Positions 11,249 to 22,006 of a stretch of DNA of 64,000 nucleotides are shown here, piece after piece. The position numbers were made by a program, and so were the translations under genes. Origin of the DNA: Gloeopeniophorella convolvens. Its lineage: Eukaryota > Basidiomycota > Agaricomycetes > Russulales. The notes under the pieces were generated by a model. The model ran no database searches and had not been told where the DNA came from. It saw only the letters and a program-made list of their open reading frames with translations. Where the stretch lies: assembly GCA_022496205.1 (NCBI GenBank), contig WTXD01000035.1, forward strand, positions 1 to 64,000, given 5' to 3'. Every line of letters begins with the position of its first letter. Position 1 is the stretch's first letter.

Positions 11249-13882
11249 ATGTCTTGCCATGTCGTCTCTTGGAACGCCTCTGTAGGATCGCAGCCCCGCG
11301 CCTCTCCATCTCCAGCTCCCTCCATCACACCTTCGGTGGTCTCGTCCGACTCTCTACCCCCCGACGACGTCGCCGCATCCCCCGGTGATGGTCCTGAATC
11401 TCAGCCTCCTAGCAATTTCTTTGCCACGCCACTTGACATACTCTCAATGGGACCCCCTGGGAGCGATTGGCGGTTAGCACCAGAGGCCGCGGAAGACCCA
11501 GCATACACGCGCCATGAGACGTACTTCTTTGAAGATGGAAATATCATGTTCCTCGTACGCCATTCTTACACCCATAACTGGTCTATCTCCTGACCGATTT
11601 CCTGAATTCCGTGCTATCGCGACAGGTGGAGGATACGGTTTTCCGCGTACACCGCTACTTCTTCGCGCGCGACTCGAGCCTCTTCGCAGCGCGGCTGTTG
11701 CGACTTGGCCTTCCCGAGTACGAGGCGCCAGAGTTTGTCATCTCGCTGGAAGACGTCAAGTGCGCAGACTTTGAGGCATTTCTGTCGATTCTATATCCTG
11801 CGTACGTGGCGCATCGGCTCGGAAGGTCTTTCGACTAGCTAACACATATCATCGTTGTACAGTGAATTTGATGAACACGACCGCTCGTATGAGCAGTGGA
11901 AGGGCGTGCTCCATCTCTCCACGCTCTGGGGTTTCGCCTCCGTCCGCAGGCTCGCCCTCGCGTCGCTCAAGCCACCGACTCCGTTCGATCAACTTCTCCT
12001 CGGCCGCGCGTATGCCGTCGAACACTACATCATCCCCGCCCTCTCTTCTCTCTGCGAGAGGCCGGAGCCTCTTACACTCGGCGAGGTGCGGCAGATGCGA
12101 CCCGAGGACGTCGTGCTGGTTGCCAGCGTGCGCGAGAGCATCCGCGGGGCCACGCTCCAGATCGATCCTTCGGACATCCCGGCATCGGTGCAGGTGGCTC
12201 TGTCTCATCTCTCTGGGCCTCACACGGACGGCAGCGCACTTCTGCACACCCTGAGGGCGGCCAGGAAGGAGACTGAGGCCGATGAGAGCCTGGAGCGCGA
12301 GCGTGTTGCCAACGAGGCGCGTGCGGCGCGTGCGAAGACACGAGCTGAGGTCAGGCAACGCATGGAGGCCGACGCCAGGGCGCATAAGGATGCCAAAGAA
12401 GCCAATGCGCGGGTGGAGGCCGAGGCGGTCGCGAACGTCAAAGCTGAGGTTCAGCTCGAAACTCAGGTGGAAACCAAGACAGAGGCACAGACAGAGGAAG
12501 CCGGAGCAAGCGCCAAGGCTTACGCGGAAGCAGAAGCTAAGGCCGAATCGGGGGCCAAAGCTCTCGCAGACGCTAAGCGTGCAAAGAACGAGGCTACGAA
12601 GAAGGCAACTGCCGCGAAGGCCAAGTACAAAGAAGCTAAGGCGATGGTCGAGAAAGCCAAAGCCAAAGTCGAGGCAGAATCCAAGGCCAAGGCTGACGCT
12701 GAGGTAAGTCTGACGTGAAGGCTGAAGCTAGGGCTGAAGCTGAGATGCAGGCACACCGCGAGGCCGAAGCAAAGGCTGCCGTCGAGGACGCCAAAGCTGC
12801 GTCTGCAGCTACCCTCGTACAGTGTGGACCTGGCGAGGCCAGGCCCACCGAGCCGGAAGGTGGGTATCTGATACTGGCAGACGTGGTTCCTTGACCAACC
12901 CCCTTCCAGAGACGGCAGGCAACAATGACGGACAGGCGAAAGCTATAGCAGGTGTCCCCGCCAATGTCACCGATAAGGCCCCGAACCAAGCCAAAGGCCT
13001 GCCTGCCGAGGCCAGCGCAGAGAAGCCCGAGCCTACTCCAGCACCGCTTGCGAACGCCGGCAGGAGTACCCAACCACCCGCTGCCCTGCAGCTCACCGAT
13101 ACTTCTGCGAACGTGGCCAAGTCGACACAGCCCGCCCAGGCAGTACCAGAGTCCCAGCCTGCCAATGATAACGCTCCTCCTTCTGCAGACGCTTCGCAGC
13201 CTCCACGTGTCCCTGAGAAGAATGGTATTTCCGCAGCCGCGGACACTGTCCCAGCCGCAGACCAACAAGTGCCTCCTCCCGCGCCGAAGGACGAGCCGGC
13301 CGTCTTGCAAACGTCAGCGGACACAGCTCAGGCGGCCGGGACCCTTATGCCTCAGTTGACGACAGAGGCGGCACCAGCTGCTCCGGATACTGCCTATGCA
13401 AAAGCGGTGGACCAGCAAGCAAACCTACGCTAAGGTTTGACCACCTTCGAATGGAGAGCGACGCCTCCGCGACGAGCGGCTCGAGCCCTTCGACACCTGC
13501 TGATGATATCACGTGGTCGAAAGTCGAGGATAGCGAGGATGGCGAACAAAGCGGCATGAAGCAACTTTCGAAAGGCCAGAAGAAGAGACTGAAGCTAAGG
13601 CAGCGGAAGGCTCAGAGGGGTGAGGAGAATGGTTCACATACTCCGTCGGCGTCCGGGGCCACCACGAGTAGGGTAGTAAATGTGGCCGCACAGGGCCTTA
13701 AAGCCCCTTCTGTTGCCGCTGTCGATGTTCCTGTTGAGGAGGGCGATGGTGAACTCGTAGACTCCAAGGTGGGAAATAGTGGCGACGAGCCGGTGATCGT
13801 CGACAGCCCTCCTTCCACTGACGAAGCGAAGGTTAGCAATGGCTTCTTTGATGACGACGATGACGACGACGGGTGGTTGTGA
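11249..13882 (+). CDS. BTB-5: BTB/POZ-coiled-coil protein, clade A, with a late frameshift
   Basis: Exons are 11249-11554, 11626-11801, 11863-12703, 12751-12859 and 12910 onward. Read directly, the protein is 651 residues and stops at 13433. Compared with BTB-4 and BTB-6, one base is missing between about 13405 and 13432. If that base were present, the frame would continue through FDHLRMESD and LSKGQKKRLKLR to an acidic end, a D7-GWL, at 13882. The 47-nt intron 12704-12750 lies inside the coil where BTB-4 has plain coding sequence. Without it the frame meets TGA, so it is either a newly created intron or a mutated exon. The coil is about 165 residues. The shift could be a sequencing error or real decay. 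Confidence 0.7.
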
Positions 13883-14357
13883 CAGCGGGGCTGGGGATGT
13901 TAATGAACGATTGCTCCGGTTGATGTTTTATGGTGGTTCACTATGCATGATCGCTATTTCTCGTCGTCACCTTGGCTCCTTTTGATGAACTATGAAGCTT
14001 AAAGTCACGATGTCCTCACAATTAATAACTGGAGCATGGCAAGGGTGGCGAGCGACCAATCTAGAAGTTGCCCCTTGTCACCACTGGCCACGCCTTGAAT
14101 CTGATATCTCACTAAACAGCGCGCCGCGAACGCGCGACGCGCGCCCCGCCCAAGGAGCCAGCGGGCCCAGGCGGGCCTAGGCTGGCCTCCCAGAGGCAGA
14201 CGCCAGATTACGTCGACCATTGCCCCGCGGGATCGAGGAATCAGGATCTTTCATCCAAACAACTGTACTGACTCCGGCGCTCTCGCCGACACGCCTCGCA
14301 CACTTCAAGTTCGCCCGAGCGCTCCATGATGGTTTTTCAACTCCTCTCGTCACGTCG
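13883..14357. other. Spacer BTB-5/BTB-6
   Basis: No gene is seen. The sequence shares blocks with the BTB-6/BTB-7 spacer (CTCCTTTTGATGAA, GTCCTCACAA, AGAAGTTGCCCCTTGT), so spacers were duplicated together with genes. The clade A box is at 14193-14218. Confidence 0.6.
14193..14218 (+). promoter_or_regulatory. Clade A upstream box of BTB-6
   Basis: GAGGCAGACGCCAGATTACG followed by TCGACC lies 140-165 bases before the ATG. It is nearly identical to the box of BTB-5. Confidence 0.5.
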
Positions 14358-17184
14358 ATGTCTCGCCGTATCGTCTCCTGGAGCGCCTCTGTAGAGTCGC
14401 AGCCCCGCGCCCCGTCGCCAGCGCCCCCTCTCGCACCCTCGGTGATCTCGTTCGACTCCGTACTCCTCGACGATGGTGTTGTATCCCCCGGTGATGGTCC
14501 CAAACCCCAGCTTCCTAGCAATATCCCCGCTATGCCGCTCGACGTACCCGTGACAGGAACCCCCGGGAGCGACCCGCTGTTAGCACCGTCCGCAGCGGCA
14601 GGCCAAGCGTTCACGCACCATGGGACGTACTTCTTTGAAGATGGCAACATCACATTCCTCGTATGCCCTTCTTATACGCCGTGACCAGCCCACATCCTAA
14701 CTGATTGTCCTATTTTTTTCTCAACAGGTGGACAATACACTTTTCTGCGTACACCGCTACTTCTTCGCGCGCGACTCGAGCTTCTTCGCAACGCGGCTGT
14801 TGCGACTTGGCATTCGCGAGCACGAGGCGCTAGATGTTACTATCTCGCTGGGAGATGTCAAGCTTGCGGACTTTGAGGCGTTCTTATCAATCCTGTATCC
14901 TGCGTACGTGGCGCATTACTCTGAGCGTCTTCTGACTGATTAACGCATCGTATCGTTGTTACAGCGAGTTTGATGAACATGATCGCTCGTATGAGCAATG
15001 GAAGGGCGTACTTCATCTTTCCACGCTCTGGGGTTTCGCCTCCGTCCGCAGGCTCGCCCTCGCGTCGCTCAAACCGCTGACTCCATTCGACCAGCTCCTC
15101 CTCGGCCGCGCCTATTCCGTCGAACACTACATCGTCCCTGCCCTTTCTTCTCTCTGTGAGCGTCTAGAGCCTCTCACCCTGGGCGAAGTGCGGCAGATGC
15201 GCTTCGAGGACGTCGTGCTGGTTGCCAGCGTGCGCGAGAGCATCCGCGGAGCCGCGCTCCAGATCGATCCTTCGGACATCCCGGCCTCGGTGCAGGTAGC
15301 GCTATCTCACCTCTCCGGGCCTCACATGGACGGCAGCGCACTTCTGCACACCCTGAGGGCGGCCAGGAAGAGGGCCGAGGCTACCAAGCGCGAGACGCGC
15401 GTGAAGGCACTGGTTGAGGTCAGGCAGCTCTTGGAGGCTGAGAGCAGGGCGCGAAAGGAGGCAGAAGAAGCGAAGGGGGAGGTGGAGGCGAAGGCGAAGC
15501 TAGAATCCAAAGCTGAACTTGAGGCGAAACGCGCCGCGGAGGCCAAAGTTAAGGCTGAGGCGAAATCTAAAGCCGACGTGGAGGCTATGGCCAAAGCGGA
15601 AGCAGCGGCCAGGGTTAGAGCTGATGCCGAAGCCAGAGCCAAAGCCGCCGAAGAAACCAAAACTAAGGCCGAGGCAGAGCGAGTAGAGGCGGATGCGAAG
15701 ATCAGAGCTGGGGCCAATGCCAGCGCGACGTCAGAGGCAGCAGCCAAAGCGAAGGCCGAGGCGGAACTGCGCGAGCAAGAAGCCCGGGAGCGCATCGCGA
15801 GGCAGAGAGCAGCGGACAAAGTTTCAAGGGCGGCCGCCAGCAGTACGCCGAGCTGTCCAAAGAGCCTAGCTTGGGGATCTAGCGGCGGCGGCGGCGGCGG
15901 CGGCGGCGGCGTCTGGTTCAACAAATTAGCTGTGGCAGCATCCGGCGCGGCTTCTTACATCAGTGGTGACCCTCAGTCTCAGCCAACAGACGACAGAGGC
16001 TCCATGTCTTCGGGGTCTAGCGGCAACCCGTGGGGTTCAGACCCGTGGGCCAAACGCCAGCAAACAAGACGCTGGCCTACTCCCCAACCCGCTCTTGCAT
16101 CTACGATAGATATCGCATGGGGCATTGGCAACCCCGGCCTGCGCATGCAGACCCCAAACCCTGCTTTGTGCTCACCAGACCCTACTCTTTCCGCGTCCTC
16201 CGCTGCCCCGCCCCAGTCCCCCAGCAGTGCTGCGTCCTCGTCTACTCTCGCACAGCGCGAATCCGGTGAAGCCAAGCTCACTACGCCGGAAGGTGAGTAT
16301 CTCCTACTAGTAGGCTTGGCTCTTTGACCGATTTCCTTTCAGAAGCGGCCGGCATCAACGATAGACCGGCGAGAGCTGTAGCATGTGCCCCCGCGAAGGT
16401 CACCGACAAGCCCCCGAACCAAGCCAAAGGCCCGCCTACCGAGGCGGGCGCAGAGAAGCTTGAGCCTACTCCGGCACCGGTCGGGAACGCCGGCGACGGC
16501 GCCGTGCCACCCTTTTCCCCGTGGCTCCCCAACGAGAACTCCGCGACCCTCGATGCTTCTGCCAACGTAGTCAAGTCGACGAGTTCCGCGCAGCCAGCAC
16601 CAGAATTCCAGCCTACCAAAGATGACGTCTCTGCTCTCTCAGATGCATCGCAGCCCCCGCCTGTCCCTAAGAAAAGCGCCGCTGCGACTGTTGTGGCTGC
16701 GGACGCTGCTTCAGCCGCAGACCAACAGGCGCCTTCTCCTGCGCCGAAGGACGAGCAGGTCGCCTCGCAACCCTCAGCGGACACAGCTCAGGCAGATGAG
16801 ATGCCCGTACCTCGATGGACGATAAAAGTGGCGCAAGTTGCTCCGGATGCTACCGATGCGACGACGGACGGTCCAGTAAGCAGATCTACGCTTAGGCTTG
16901 ACCACCTCAGGATGGAGAACGGCGCCTCCAGCCCTTCGACCCTCGTGGATGAAGTCCCGTTATCTGCGGTCGAGGGGATCGATGATGGTGAACAGGGAAG
17001 AAAGCTTTCCAAGAACGCGAGGAAGAAGCTGTTGAGACAGAAAGAAAAGAAGGCTCGGGAGGCTGAGAGGAGTAGACCATACATTCCACGCTTCACACGT
17101 GAAGGACTGGTGGTCCTTGACAAGCCTCCTACTAACGAAGGGAGGGCTGACAATGGCCTTATCGACGATGACGGGTGGGACTAG
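14358..17184 (+). CDS. BTB-6: BTB/POZ-coiled-coil protein, clade A, full length
   Basis: Exons are 14358-14660, 14728-14903, 14965-16292 and 16343-17184, giving 882 residues with all phases closed. It is the longest and most complete family member. In order it has MSRRIVSWSAS, the BTB core (CVHRYFFARDS), the BACK-like part and an Ala/Glu/Lys coil of about 160 residues. These are followed by a run of nine Gly after WGSS, a WFNKL block, an NPWGSDPWAKRQQ motif, the GTGAGT intron, a Pro/Ala tail with ADQQAPSPAPK, LSKNARKKLL, and an acidic IDDDGWD terminus. It can serve as the reference for defining losses in the other copies. Function is unknown; BTB domains commonly mediate dimerisation or cullin-3 binding. 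Confidence 0.9.
15882..15910 (+). repeat. GGC trinucleotide repeat coding for poly-Gly in BTB-6
   Basis: A run of nine GGC codons lies between the coiled coil and the WFNKL block. The paralogues have two to four Gly at this place (SGGGGWF in BTB-11, SGGGDWL in BTB-7), so the run has expanded here. Confidence 0.85.
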
Positions 17185-17727
17185 TCATAGACGATTGCGC
17201 TGATTGACGATTTGTTGGGCGGTTCAACGTTACTAACCAAGAGCACTGATTCTGCCTTCGCCTCAGCCCCTTTTGATGAAATTTGAAGTCGCGACGTCCT
17301 CGCAAATGACTTGAGCACCGGCAAGAAGAGCGACTGTTCTAGTTGTAGAGTACATGTGAGTGACTGCCCTCACTTAGTGAGTGGCCAGTCTGTTACGGAG
17401 ACTGTTTAGAAGTTGTCCCTTGTACATGTCACCAGTCAACAGTCACTAGTCACCAGCCACGCTTTGAATCTAATATCTCAAGTACCTGGCTGAAATTTGG
17501 CTCCTTGGTTCAGTAACCCGCAGAAATGCTCTCATACTTTTCCGGAGGTTGGAGGGCCACCGGCGGTAACAAGAGGCAGGCGCCAGATTACATCAGCCAC
17601 ATGTTGTTCCGCGGGATCCTTCATAGAACTGTATCCCGGCGTTCCCGCCGATACGCCACGCCCCGCACACGCGCACTTCAACTTCACACAAGCGCTCTCT
17701 GATGGTTCTCCGACTCCTCTCGCCACA
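17185..17727. other. Spacer BTB-6/BTB-7
   Basis: No gene is seen. It is homologous in blocks to the previous spacer, with an extra segment of about 100 bases around 17350-17455 containing repeated GTCACCAGT-like words. The clade A box is at 17573-17598. Confidence 0.55.
17573..17598 (+). promoter_or_regulatory. Clade A upstream box of BTB-7
   Basis: GAGGCAGGCGCCAGATTACA followed by TCAGCC is a slightly diverged copy of the box before BTB-5 and BTB-6. It lies 130-155 bases upstream of the ATG. Confidence 0.45.
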
Positions 17728-20158
17728 ATGTCTCGCCACATCGTCTCTTGTAGCGCCTCTGTAGAGTCGCAGCCCCGCGCCCCGTCGCCAGCGCCCTCTC
17801 TCGTATCCTCGGTGATCTCGTTCGACTCCGCACTCCTCGACGACGATGTTACATCTCCTGGATCCCCCGGTGATAGATCTGAGTCTCAGCCTCCTAGCGA
17901 CATTCCCTTCATTCCGCTCGATCCACCGATGACAGGAACCCGCGGGGGCGACTCGCTGTTAGCACCGGCAGCAACGGAAGACCTAACGTTCACGCGCCAT
18001 GAGACGTACTTCTTCGAAGATGGCAATATCACGTTTCTCGTACGCCCTTATTCTAAGCTGTGACCAATCCATTTCCTAACCGATTGTCCGATTACTACGC
18101 CATCGCAATAGGTGGATAATACACTTTTCTGCGTACACCGCTACTTCTTCGTGCGCGACTCAGGTCATTTCGCAAAACGATTGGTGCAGCTTGGTGCTTG
18201 CGAGCATGAGGCGCTAGAGACTGCCATCTCGTTGAGTGACGTCAGCCGCGCGGACTTTGAGGCGTTTCTGTCGATTCTATATCCTGCGTACGTGGCGCAT
18301 CGACTCAGAAGGTCTTCTGACTAGCTAACGCATCTTATCGTTGTACAGTGAGTTTGATGAACACGACCGCTCATATGAGCAGTGGAAGGGCGTGCTTCAC
18401 CTCTCCACGCTCTGGGGATTTGCCTCCGTCCGCAGGCTCGCCCTCGCGTCGCTCAAGCCTCCCACTCCATTCGACCAGCTCCTCCTCGGCCGCGCCTATT
18501 CCGTCGAACACTACATCATCCCCGCCTTATCTTCTCTCTGCGAGCGTCCGGAGCCTCTCACATTGGAAGAGGTGCGGCGGATGCGCTCCGAGGATGTTGT
18601 GCTCGTCGCCAGCGTGCGCGAGAGCATCCGCGGGGCCACGCTGGAGATCGATCCTTCGGACATCCCGGCCTCTGTGCGGGTGGCACTGTCGCACCTCTCT
18701 TGGTCTCACACGGACGGCGGCGCGCTTATGCATACCCTGAGGACAGCCAGGATGGGAGCTGAGGCTGCCGAGCGCGAGGAGCGCGAGCGTGTTGCCAGCG
18801 GGGCGCGCGCAGAGGCAGAGGCCGAAGCGAGGCAGAGCGTGGAGGCAGAGCTCATGGCGCTGAAAGAGCATGAAGAGGCCATGGCGAGGGCGGAGGCGAA
18901 GGCGAAGGCTGAGGCGGAAGCTAGGGCCAGGACTGAAGTTGAAGCTTGGGCTAAGGCCGAGGCCGAGGCGAAGGCGAAGGCGAAGGCTAAAGCTGAGGCT
19001 GAGGCCAAGGCGGAGGCTAAGGCAAAGGTAGCAGCTGAAGCAAAGGCTAAGGCTGACACCGATGCGAAGGCCAAAGCCGATGCTGAGCTTAGGGCCAATA
19101 GTGAAGCTGAGGAGCAGGCGAAGCGCGAGGCTGAGACAAGGGCCGCCGCTGAGAGAGCCAAAGCTGAGGCCGAGGCCGAAGCGACGCGCGTCGCGAAGGC
19201 TGAAGAAACTGAGGCCAAAGCTCAAGGCGAGGCCAAAGCGAGGGCGGAGGCTCACGCTAAGGCGAAAGCCAGAGCTAAGGCGGAGGCAAAAGCTACAGCT
19301 GATACCAAAGCCAAAGCTGTTGTGGAAGCCAAGGCCGAGGCCGCACGAGCGGAGGTGGACGCGAAGTTCAAAGCTGAGATCGAAGCTATGGCGAAGGTGG
19401 AAACGGCAGCCAAAGCAAAGGCCGAGGTCGAGAAAAGAGCTGCCGCAGCGACGGCAGACGCTGAAGCAGAGACGAGAGCTGAAGCCGACAAGCTTGTCGC
19501 CAAGGTGAAGGCGAAGGAGGAGGCCGAACGGAAGGCACGCGCTGCTTCAGAAGAGAAGAGGAGGAGGGCCGATGCAGAATGGCGCGAACGAGATGCCCGT
19601 TGGCAGGGGTGGATCGCGAAGCAGAGAGCAGAGACCAAAACTGCGGGTGCGGCCGCGAGCAATGCGCCAAGCGCTACAAAGAGCCCAGTTCAGGGATCTG
19701 GCGGCGGCGACTGGTTGAGCAAGTTCACCTCAGCAGCATCCAGCGTAGCTTCTATCATCAATGACGATCCTCAATCCCCTCAGCCAACCGACGACAAGAG
19801 CCCTATGTCTTTGAAGTCCAGCGGCAACCCGTGGCGCTCAGACCCGTGGGCCAAACGCCAGCAGACGAAGCAGACTGCCCCCGCTCCCGCGCCTGCGATA
19901 AATGTCGCCTGGGGCGCTGGCAGTCCCGGCCGGCATGCGCAGGCCCAAAACCCCGCTTCGCGCGCACCAGGCTCCGCCCTTTCCACGTCTTCAGCTGCTC
20001 CACCTCGGTCTTCCATCAGCGCTACGTCTTCAGCTACTGCTGTCGAAATGGATGACGATGCTGATGCGGGTTGGCAAGCTCTCCAAAAGCACGAGAAAGA
20101 GGCAGAAGGAGAGCGCGGGGATTCGGGTCTCCGAGGCTCAGAAGGGCGAGAAGAATAG
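17728..20158 (+). CDS. BTB-7: BTB/POZ protein with the longest Ala/Glu/Lys coil, clade A
   Basis: Exons are 17728-18039, 18112-18287 and 18349-20158, giving 765 residues with phases closed. The N-terminus is MSRHIVSCSAS. BTB and BACK-like parts match BTB-4 and BTB-6. The coil spans about 300 residues of AEAKAKAEAE-type repeats, roughly twice the length in BTB-6, followed by SGGGDWLSKF and NPWRSDPWAKRQQ. The usual last intron is not used. The end shows DDDADAGWQAL and then reads out of the paralogous frame to a stop at 20156-20158. Sequence equivalent to the BTB-5 tail continues 3' of the stop and is interrupted by a transposon insertion six bases downstream. Confidence 0.87.
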
Positions 20159-20163
20159 TCCGC

Positions 20164-20171
20164 ATGATGAC
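20164..20171. repeat. Left target-site duplication (8 bp)
   Basis: ATGATGAC directly precedes the left inverted repeat and is repeated exactly at 21131-21138 in the same orientation. Confidence 0.85.
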
Positions 20172-21130
20172 AGGACCCCTGAATATGCCGCGAAAGGATC
20201 GAGGCTAAAATCCCCGAAAAAGGGTGCGTTTGTGGCCATAGGTATGATGCATTTCCCCCGAAATGGGGTGCTGATGGCGACGGGCCGGACGGGCCGGAGG
20301 CATATGATTGAGGCTAAAACCCCCGAATTTCAGCTACCCAGGTCGAGGATCGATGCTAAACCCCCGAAAGCGATGGTCTGTCAGAACCAGGTGGGAGGAA
20401 ACAGTAGTGAGGCCAGTGGTGGCTGGTACCCTGGCAGAAGTTATTAGTTGAATGCCATAGTAGCATTCACTTTGGATCAGATCAGAGCAAATCTACATCC
20501 CGCCTAGTCCAGACATCCCAGCTACCTTACTTTTCCCCCCGTCCTGCAGTGTCAGGCATGCTTGATATATACTACTGGTGGACATCACTTACATTGGTGT
20601 CGGTGATGCAATGGTAGTTGGTGCCATTTATAATTTTGACCTGTGTACCGGAGTTCGGTGTTCAACTCCCCGGGTATGCTCTTTTTTTGTGAAGCATCTC
20701 TTGGCCCCTTAACCTCAGATTCTACCACAGACACTCGCAGAAAGCTATACTAGGGTCTTCTAATGCTTTCTGTAACCCACTATGCCCCAAAATACTTACA
20801 CTTGTGTGGTGTTGCATATAGTTCCCACGGTCTGAAGGAGGCGGGGGTGACTGCAATATGAGTTTCCTCCCTTACTTTAGATTCAAACGGGTCCAGAAAC
20901 TAGTGGATCAGACGAAGGCGAGACATATAATCGCGTATGCGGTGCAAAACAGCGAGTCGCGTGCCGTTTAGGGCGACTTTTGGATGTTCGATGCGAAAAC
21001 CCCCGAAAATCGATGACCCGCGCGGAGGACCGAGGCAAAACCCCCGAAACCCGCCGGCCCGGCCCGGCCCGGAAACCCCCGAAAACACCCATCTCGGGAT
21101 CGATCCTCTATTGGGATATTCAGGGGTCCT
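20172..21130. mobile_element. 959-bp non-autonomous DNA transposon (hAT-like MITE) in the BTB-7 tail
   Basis: The element begins AGGACCCCTGAATAT and ends with the exact reverse complement of these 15 bases. A second matching AGGATCGA block further in extends the inverted ends to about 31 bases imperfectly. It is flanked by identical 8-bp duplications. No transposase frame is present. An 8-bp target duplication with short inverted ends is characteristic of the hAT superfamily, though a few other groups also make 8-bp duplications. Seven copies of an AAACCCCCGAA-like motif sit near the two ends, and a tRNA-like promoter lies inside. Sequence homologous to the BTB-5 tail is found on both sides. 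Confidence 0.85.
20595..20688 (+). other. tRNA-like Pol III signature inside the MITE
   Basis: A degenerate A-box-like region (TGCAATGGTAGTTGG) is followed after about 40 bases by a T-arm with loop TTCAACT and a five-pair stem having one mismatch (20656-20672), then seven T. The acceptor arm does not pair, so this is not a working tRNA. It may be a tRNA relic or a SINE-type promoter carried by the element. Confidence 0.35.
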
Positions 21131-21138
21131 ATGATGAC
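21131..21138. repeat. Right target-site duplication (8 bp)
   Basis: An exact copy of the ATGATGAC at 20164-20171 directly follows the right inverted repeat. Confidence 0.85.
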
Positions 21139-22006
21139 CCGCTGTCCGGGCCGTCCGGGACCAGCATGAACAGCATGGATACATACTTACATGTGATCGT
21201 AGCTTGGCAGGGCCCTATAAAGAATTACCCCTCTTTTGCCGCTATCGATGTTCGTGATCTCCCTATACCTCCTACGCAGAATGACACGTTGACCACCTTT
21301 CGGTGGCAATGGCTCCCGGGAGCTCTCGGGCTACCCATTCCAACGAAGTTCTGGGAGCCGAACATGCACTTGAAGGGCCCTCGAACACATATGCGTCGTC
21401 TGGGAAAATGTAAGTCAAATAACTATTTGCACTCATGCATGAGCTGAGAACTTGCTGTTCATATACAAGACATTATGTCCCCCAAATGTCCGGCCCCCAG
21501 GGATGGTGGTGTCATCTGATATCACTTTTCCGGTGCGTACAGCTAACTTTCATATACGAGTACAACGTTCTGTGACAACTTCTGTGTTTACACTGTATCG
21601 GGTACATATGCCACTCCTGACTTCAATGACAGTGTGCTCCCATCGACCCTTCCCCTATGAAGCGACAGAGGCCTCGGATCCCATGTTGCGGTGTAATCAT
21701 TCTCTTCCGTGCCCGAAGTCTACCTTCAGCCATCTGATCTCGCACCGCTGCCGTCCTCCGTTTCGCACATTACATTACACCCGCTGCCGATACCGTCCGC
21801 GTTCCCGCGCCCGCGCCGACTTGACCCTCGCCGACTCGTTTCATCTTCATCCTACCCCGCCAATCGTGACTTCCTCTTCTCGTGTCCACGTCTTCCGCCC
21901 GGGACAACGCTCCTATACTCGTATGAATACCTTCGAACCCATTTTGCATACGTGCCAAGACCTTGCACCGTCAAGAGTCGCAGAGTTGATGACACATTCT
22001 GCACAT
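21139..22006. other. Displaced BTB-7 tail relic and spacer
   Basis: Around 21205-21270 the sequence TTGCCGCTATCGATGTTC and its surroundings match TTGCCGCTGTCGATGTTC of the BTB-5 tail at 13709-13726, showing that the BTB-7 tail resumes after the transposon. The rest, to 22006, has no recognisable gene. Confidence 0.55.

Noticed and set aside
20595..20688. Functional tRNA gene
   Set aside because: The acceptor stem does not pair and the A box is degenerate. It is kept only as a tRNA-like signature.
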